A stretch of DNA of 64,000 bases, taken from positions 62,001 through 126,000 of the forward strand of contig PLDK01000041.1 in NCBI GenBank assembly GCA_003135135.1, in the 5' to 3' direction. This DNA is from Deltaproteobacteria bacterium. GTDB taxonomy: Bacteria; Desulfobacterota; Binatia; Binatales; Binataceae. Numbering within the stretch: position 1 is the first letter of the stretch; each line of letters opens with the position of its first letter. The notes beneath the pieces were generated by a model. The model was not told the DNA's origin. It searched no databases and saw only the letters and a list, made by a program, of their open reading frames with translations. The translations under genes were made by a program, and so were the position numbers. Shown here one piece after another: positions 62,278-64,000 of this stretch.

Positions 62278-62724
62278 CTAGCGGACGGGAGCGATGCGGC
62301 GCATCCCGTGCCGATCGCGCCGGCGCGTTCGATTAACCGTCAAGCGTTGGATCCGGCTCGCTTCCTTGAGCCGCAGGCGCAGCGGAGCGCCGCCGCGGCC
62401 GGCGACCAGTTCGGACAGCCGCGATCGCAAGCCCCGGGTATCCATGCTGAGCGCGTCGCATACGTTGTCAAATGACAACGGAGAAGTGACGCCCTTGGTG
62501 AAGATCCAGTTCCACGCCTCGTTAAACGAGTTGCGCTTGCGCAGGCTGGTCGAGTTGCCGCATTCCTGCACGACGTTGATCGCGTCGGCCAGCACCGCGA
62601 GCATCAGGCGCTGCTCGCTGGAGAGCGATCTCGTGCCGACCATCTCGAAGAACTGGCTGCGAAGGATAACGTCGGGAAAGGGACGCGTATCGGCGTCAGC
62701 GATTGCAAGCACGGCGGTATTCAT
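62278..62724 (-). CDS. Conserved small protein, possible helix-turn-helix
   Basis: Protein of 148 aa. The region LSSEQRLMLAVLADAINVVQE, then SFNEAWNWIFTKGVTSPLSFDNVCDALSMDTRGLRSRL, resembles a small family frequent in deltaproteobacteria (pattern EAxxWI...FSFxxxCxxLxxxxxxLRxxL); the second half looks like a DNA-binding helix-turn-helix. The last 40 residues are basic. A strong GGAGGAGG lies upstream of the ATG. Function unknown. Confidence 0.7.
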   Translation of the reverse strand: MNTAVLAIADADTRPFPDVILRSQFFEMVGTRSLSSEQRLMLAVLADAINVVQECGNSTSLRKRNSFNEAWNWIFTKGVTSPLSFDNVCDALSMDTRGLRSRLSELVAGRGGAPLRLRLKEASRIQRLTVNRTRRRDRHGMRRIAPVR

Positions 62725-63077
62725 AGTTCAGCTTTCTTCCTCCTCCGAGCGAAGCGCTTGAGCGTCAAAAATTGGCCGCGAGAAATTGGTGAACCCAGCA
62801 GCATGCCTTATGCGACGCCCCATTCCGTCTAATATCGACGGAGAAAGAAACTTAGTGAGAAACCTAACTCATTGCAAGGGAACAGTGGCAGCATAAATTC
62901 GTGGTCGCGAGCCTTGAATTTAGCCAGGTTTGTTCCAACCATAACGCCGAAATCAGCGAAACGGCGTCGCAGACGCGCACCGGGCGCCGGCGACCGATGC
63001 GCTCGAAGGCGCGAAGGGCAGTTGTTGTCGATACGAGCGGACGGTCTGCTATAGTTGAATTGTCAGATGCAAACGCG
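62725..63077. other. Divergent intergenic region before ispG
   Basis: A 353-bp gap between divergent genes. It contains the GGAGGAGG of the 62724 gene and a possible ispG promoter at 63025-63055. A direct near-repeat CTTAGTGAGAAACCTAACTC is at about 62850. No gene or RNA recognised. Confidence 0.4.
63025..63055 (+). promoter_or_regulatory. Weak candidate promoter of ispG
   Basis: TTGTCG at 63025-63030 and TATAGT at 63050-63055, 19-bp spacer, 22 bp before the ATG at 63078. Confidence 0.3.
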
Positions 63078-64000
63078 ATGGTGGAAATGGATCAGGCACA
63101 AAAACATCGGAAGACACGGCAGGTAACGATCGGCGGCACCAAGGTCGGCGGCGATGCGCCCGTGGTGGTGCAATCGATGTGCGCGACGCGAACGATCGAC
63201 GTGGATAAGACGGTCGCACAGGCCCATCAGCTGGCCAACGCAGGCGCGGGAATTGTCCGAATCGCGATGGACAACGAGAAGGAAATCCCGGCGCTCAAGG
63301 AAATCCGCGCGCAGACCAGGGGCATCGTGCTGTCGGTCGATTTGCAGGAGAACTACAAGATAGCCGGCCGGGTGGCGCCGCACGTCGACAAGATTCGCTA
63401 CAACCCGGGCCATCTGCACCATATAGAAAAGTCGAAGACGATCAAGCAGAAGGTGAAATGGCTCGTCGATGTGGCGCGGGACAACAACCTCGCGCTCCGC
63501 ATCGGGGTTAACTGCGGCTCGGTCGCGCCGGCGTTTCTGGACAAGTATCCGGGCGATCAACTGGCCGCGATCGTTGAGTCGGCGGCGTACCATTGCGAGC
63601 TGATGGACGAGCTGGGCTTCACCCGTTTCGTCGTGTCGCTCAAGGATTCCGATCCCAACAAGGTGATGGACGCGAATCGGCGCTTCTCCAAGCGCCGGCC
63701 CGACGTGCCTCTTCATCTTGGCGTCACGGAGGCGGGGTTGCCGCCCGACGGAATCATCAAGACCCGGATCGCGTTCGAGAAACTGCTGGCGCAAGGTATC
63801 GGCGATACGATCCGCGTCTCGCTTACGCTGCCCAATGAGCGCAAGCACGAGGAAGTGACAGTAGGGCACAAGATTATCGAGGACGTCGCGGCGGGCAGGT
63901 TCATCTCGGTGCCCGATTTCGGCGCGGGGCTCAACATCATCTCGTGCCCGTCGTGCTCGCGGGTCGAGAACGAGAAGTTCGTCGAGCTGGCGCAGCAGGT
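63078..64000 (+). CDS. ispG: 4-hydroxy-3-methylbut-2-enyl diphosphate synthase IspG (3' end cut by window)
   Basis: Iron-sulfur enzyme of the MEP isoprenoid pathway. The frame runs off the window after about 307 codons. Recognisable parts: [27 protein letters not shown] at the start, [51 protein letters not shown] and the first cysteines of the 4Fe-4S cluster in ISCPSCSR near the end. ATG 63078 or 63087 may be the start; neither has a good ribosome site. Confidence 0.95.
   Translation, partial: MVEMDQAQKHRKTRQVTIGGTKVGGDAPVVVQSMCATRTIDVDKTVAQAHQLANAGAGIVRIAMDNEKEIPALKEIRAQTRGIVLSVDLQENYKIAGRVAPHVDKIRYNPGHLHHIEKSKTIKQKVKWLVDVARDNNLALRIGVNCGSVAPAFLDKYPGDQLAAIVESAAYHCELMDELGFTRFVVSLKDSDPNKVMDANRRFSKRRPDVPLHLGVTEAGLPPDGIIKTRIAFEKLLAQGIGDTIRVSLTLPNERKHEEVTVGHKIIEDVAAGRFISVPDFGAGLNIISCPSCSRVENEKFVELAQQ

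Overview
The window is a 64 kb piece of a GC-rich bacterial chromosome with dense, ordinary housekeeping content. The cell is Gram-negative: there is an outer-membrane porin ending in Phe, a Kdo/WaaP-like kinase and PspA-like and DedA-type envelope proteins. An F420-dependent luciferase-like oxidoreductase, class III CoA transferase, a thiolase/DUF35/MaoC cluster and deltaproteobacteria-style gene orders (secA-argJ, NtrC-type sigma-54 regulation) point to an uncultured deltaproteobacterium-like lineage, possibly Binatota/Desulfobacterota. That assignment is inference; no rRNA gene is present to test it. I found no tRNA, rRNA, CRISPR array, prophage or transposase.

Layout: 1-7000 holds a secreted S1/P1 nuclease (cut by the window edge), an M23 peptidase, a glycerophosphodiesterase, an F420 oxidoreductase, a cupredoxin, a kinase-like protein and a VIT-type transporter. 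7048-8574 is a small island of two orphan genes (zinc-ribbon membrane protein, OGG-fold protein). 8616-12894 is a secA-argJ-Rieske block. 13196-14068 is an unusual same-frame gene pair. 14120-18174 is a compact engB-glycosyltransferase-unknown-SPL-like radical SAM-murI operon. 18234-23702 has small regulators, PEBP, SDR, TauE/DUF1634 and pyrF. 24039-28283 is a two-component sigma-54 system with a PspA-like protein. 28320-34710 carries cinA, pgpA, a kinase-BON fusion, a CysQ-like phosphatase and two MFS transporters. 35567-38243 contains a duplicated porin locus in which one copy has lost almost its whole body. 39609-49154 holds glnA, an M1 peptidase with HEAT repeats, a GH13 glucosidase, DedA, citrate synthase and a BON-PDZ membrane protein.

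49499-54799 is the most coherent accessory pathway: methyltransferase, hydrolase, thiolase, DUF35, PHP and two MaoC-fold proteins, recalling the steroid side-chain aldolase/hydratase complexes of actinobacteria. It is followed by a strongly folded RNA candidate with a GEMM-like core motif (54834-54939) and an orphan three-gene island (55049-56267). 56639-62724 contains a radical SAM/SPASM maturase, an orphan FtsX-type permease bracketed by MITE-like inverted-repeat elements, an ImmA/IrrE-like metallopeptidase pair, a CoA transferase and a small family protein. The window ends inside ispG.

No single clear-cut new defence or biosynthetic system is evident. The best leads are the thiolase/DUF35/MaoC cluster, the structured RNA after it, the MITE-flanked permease, the same-frame gene pair at 13196-14068 and the collapsed porin copy.
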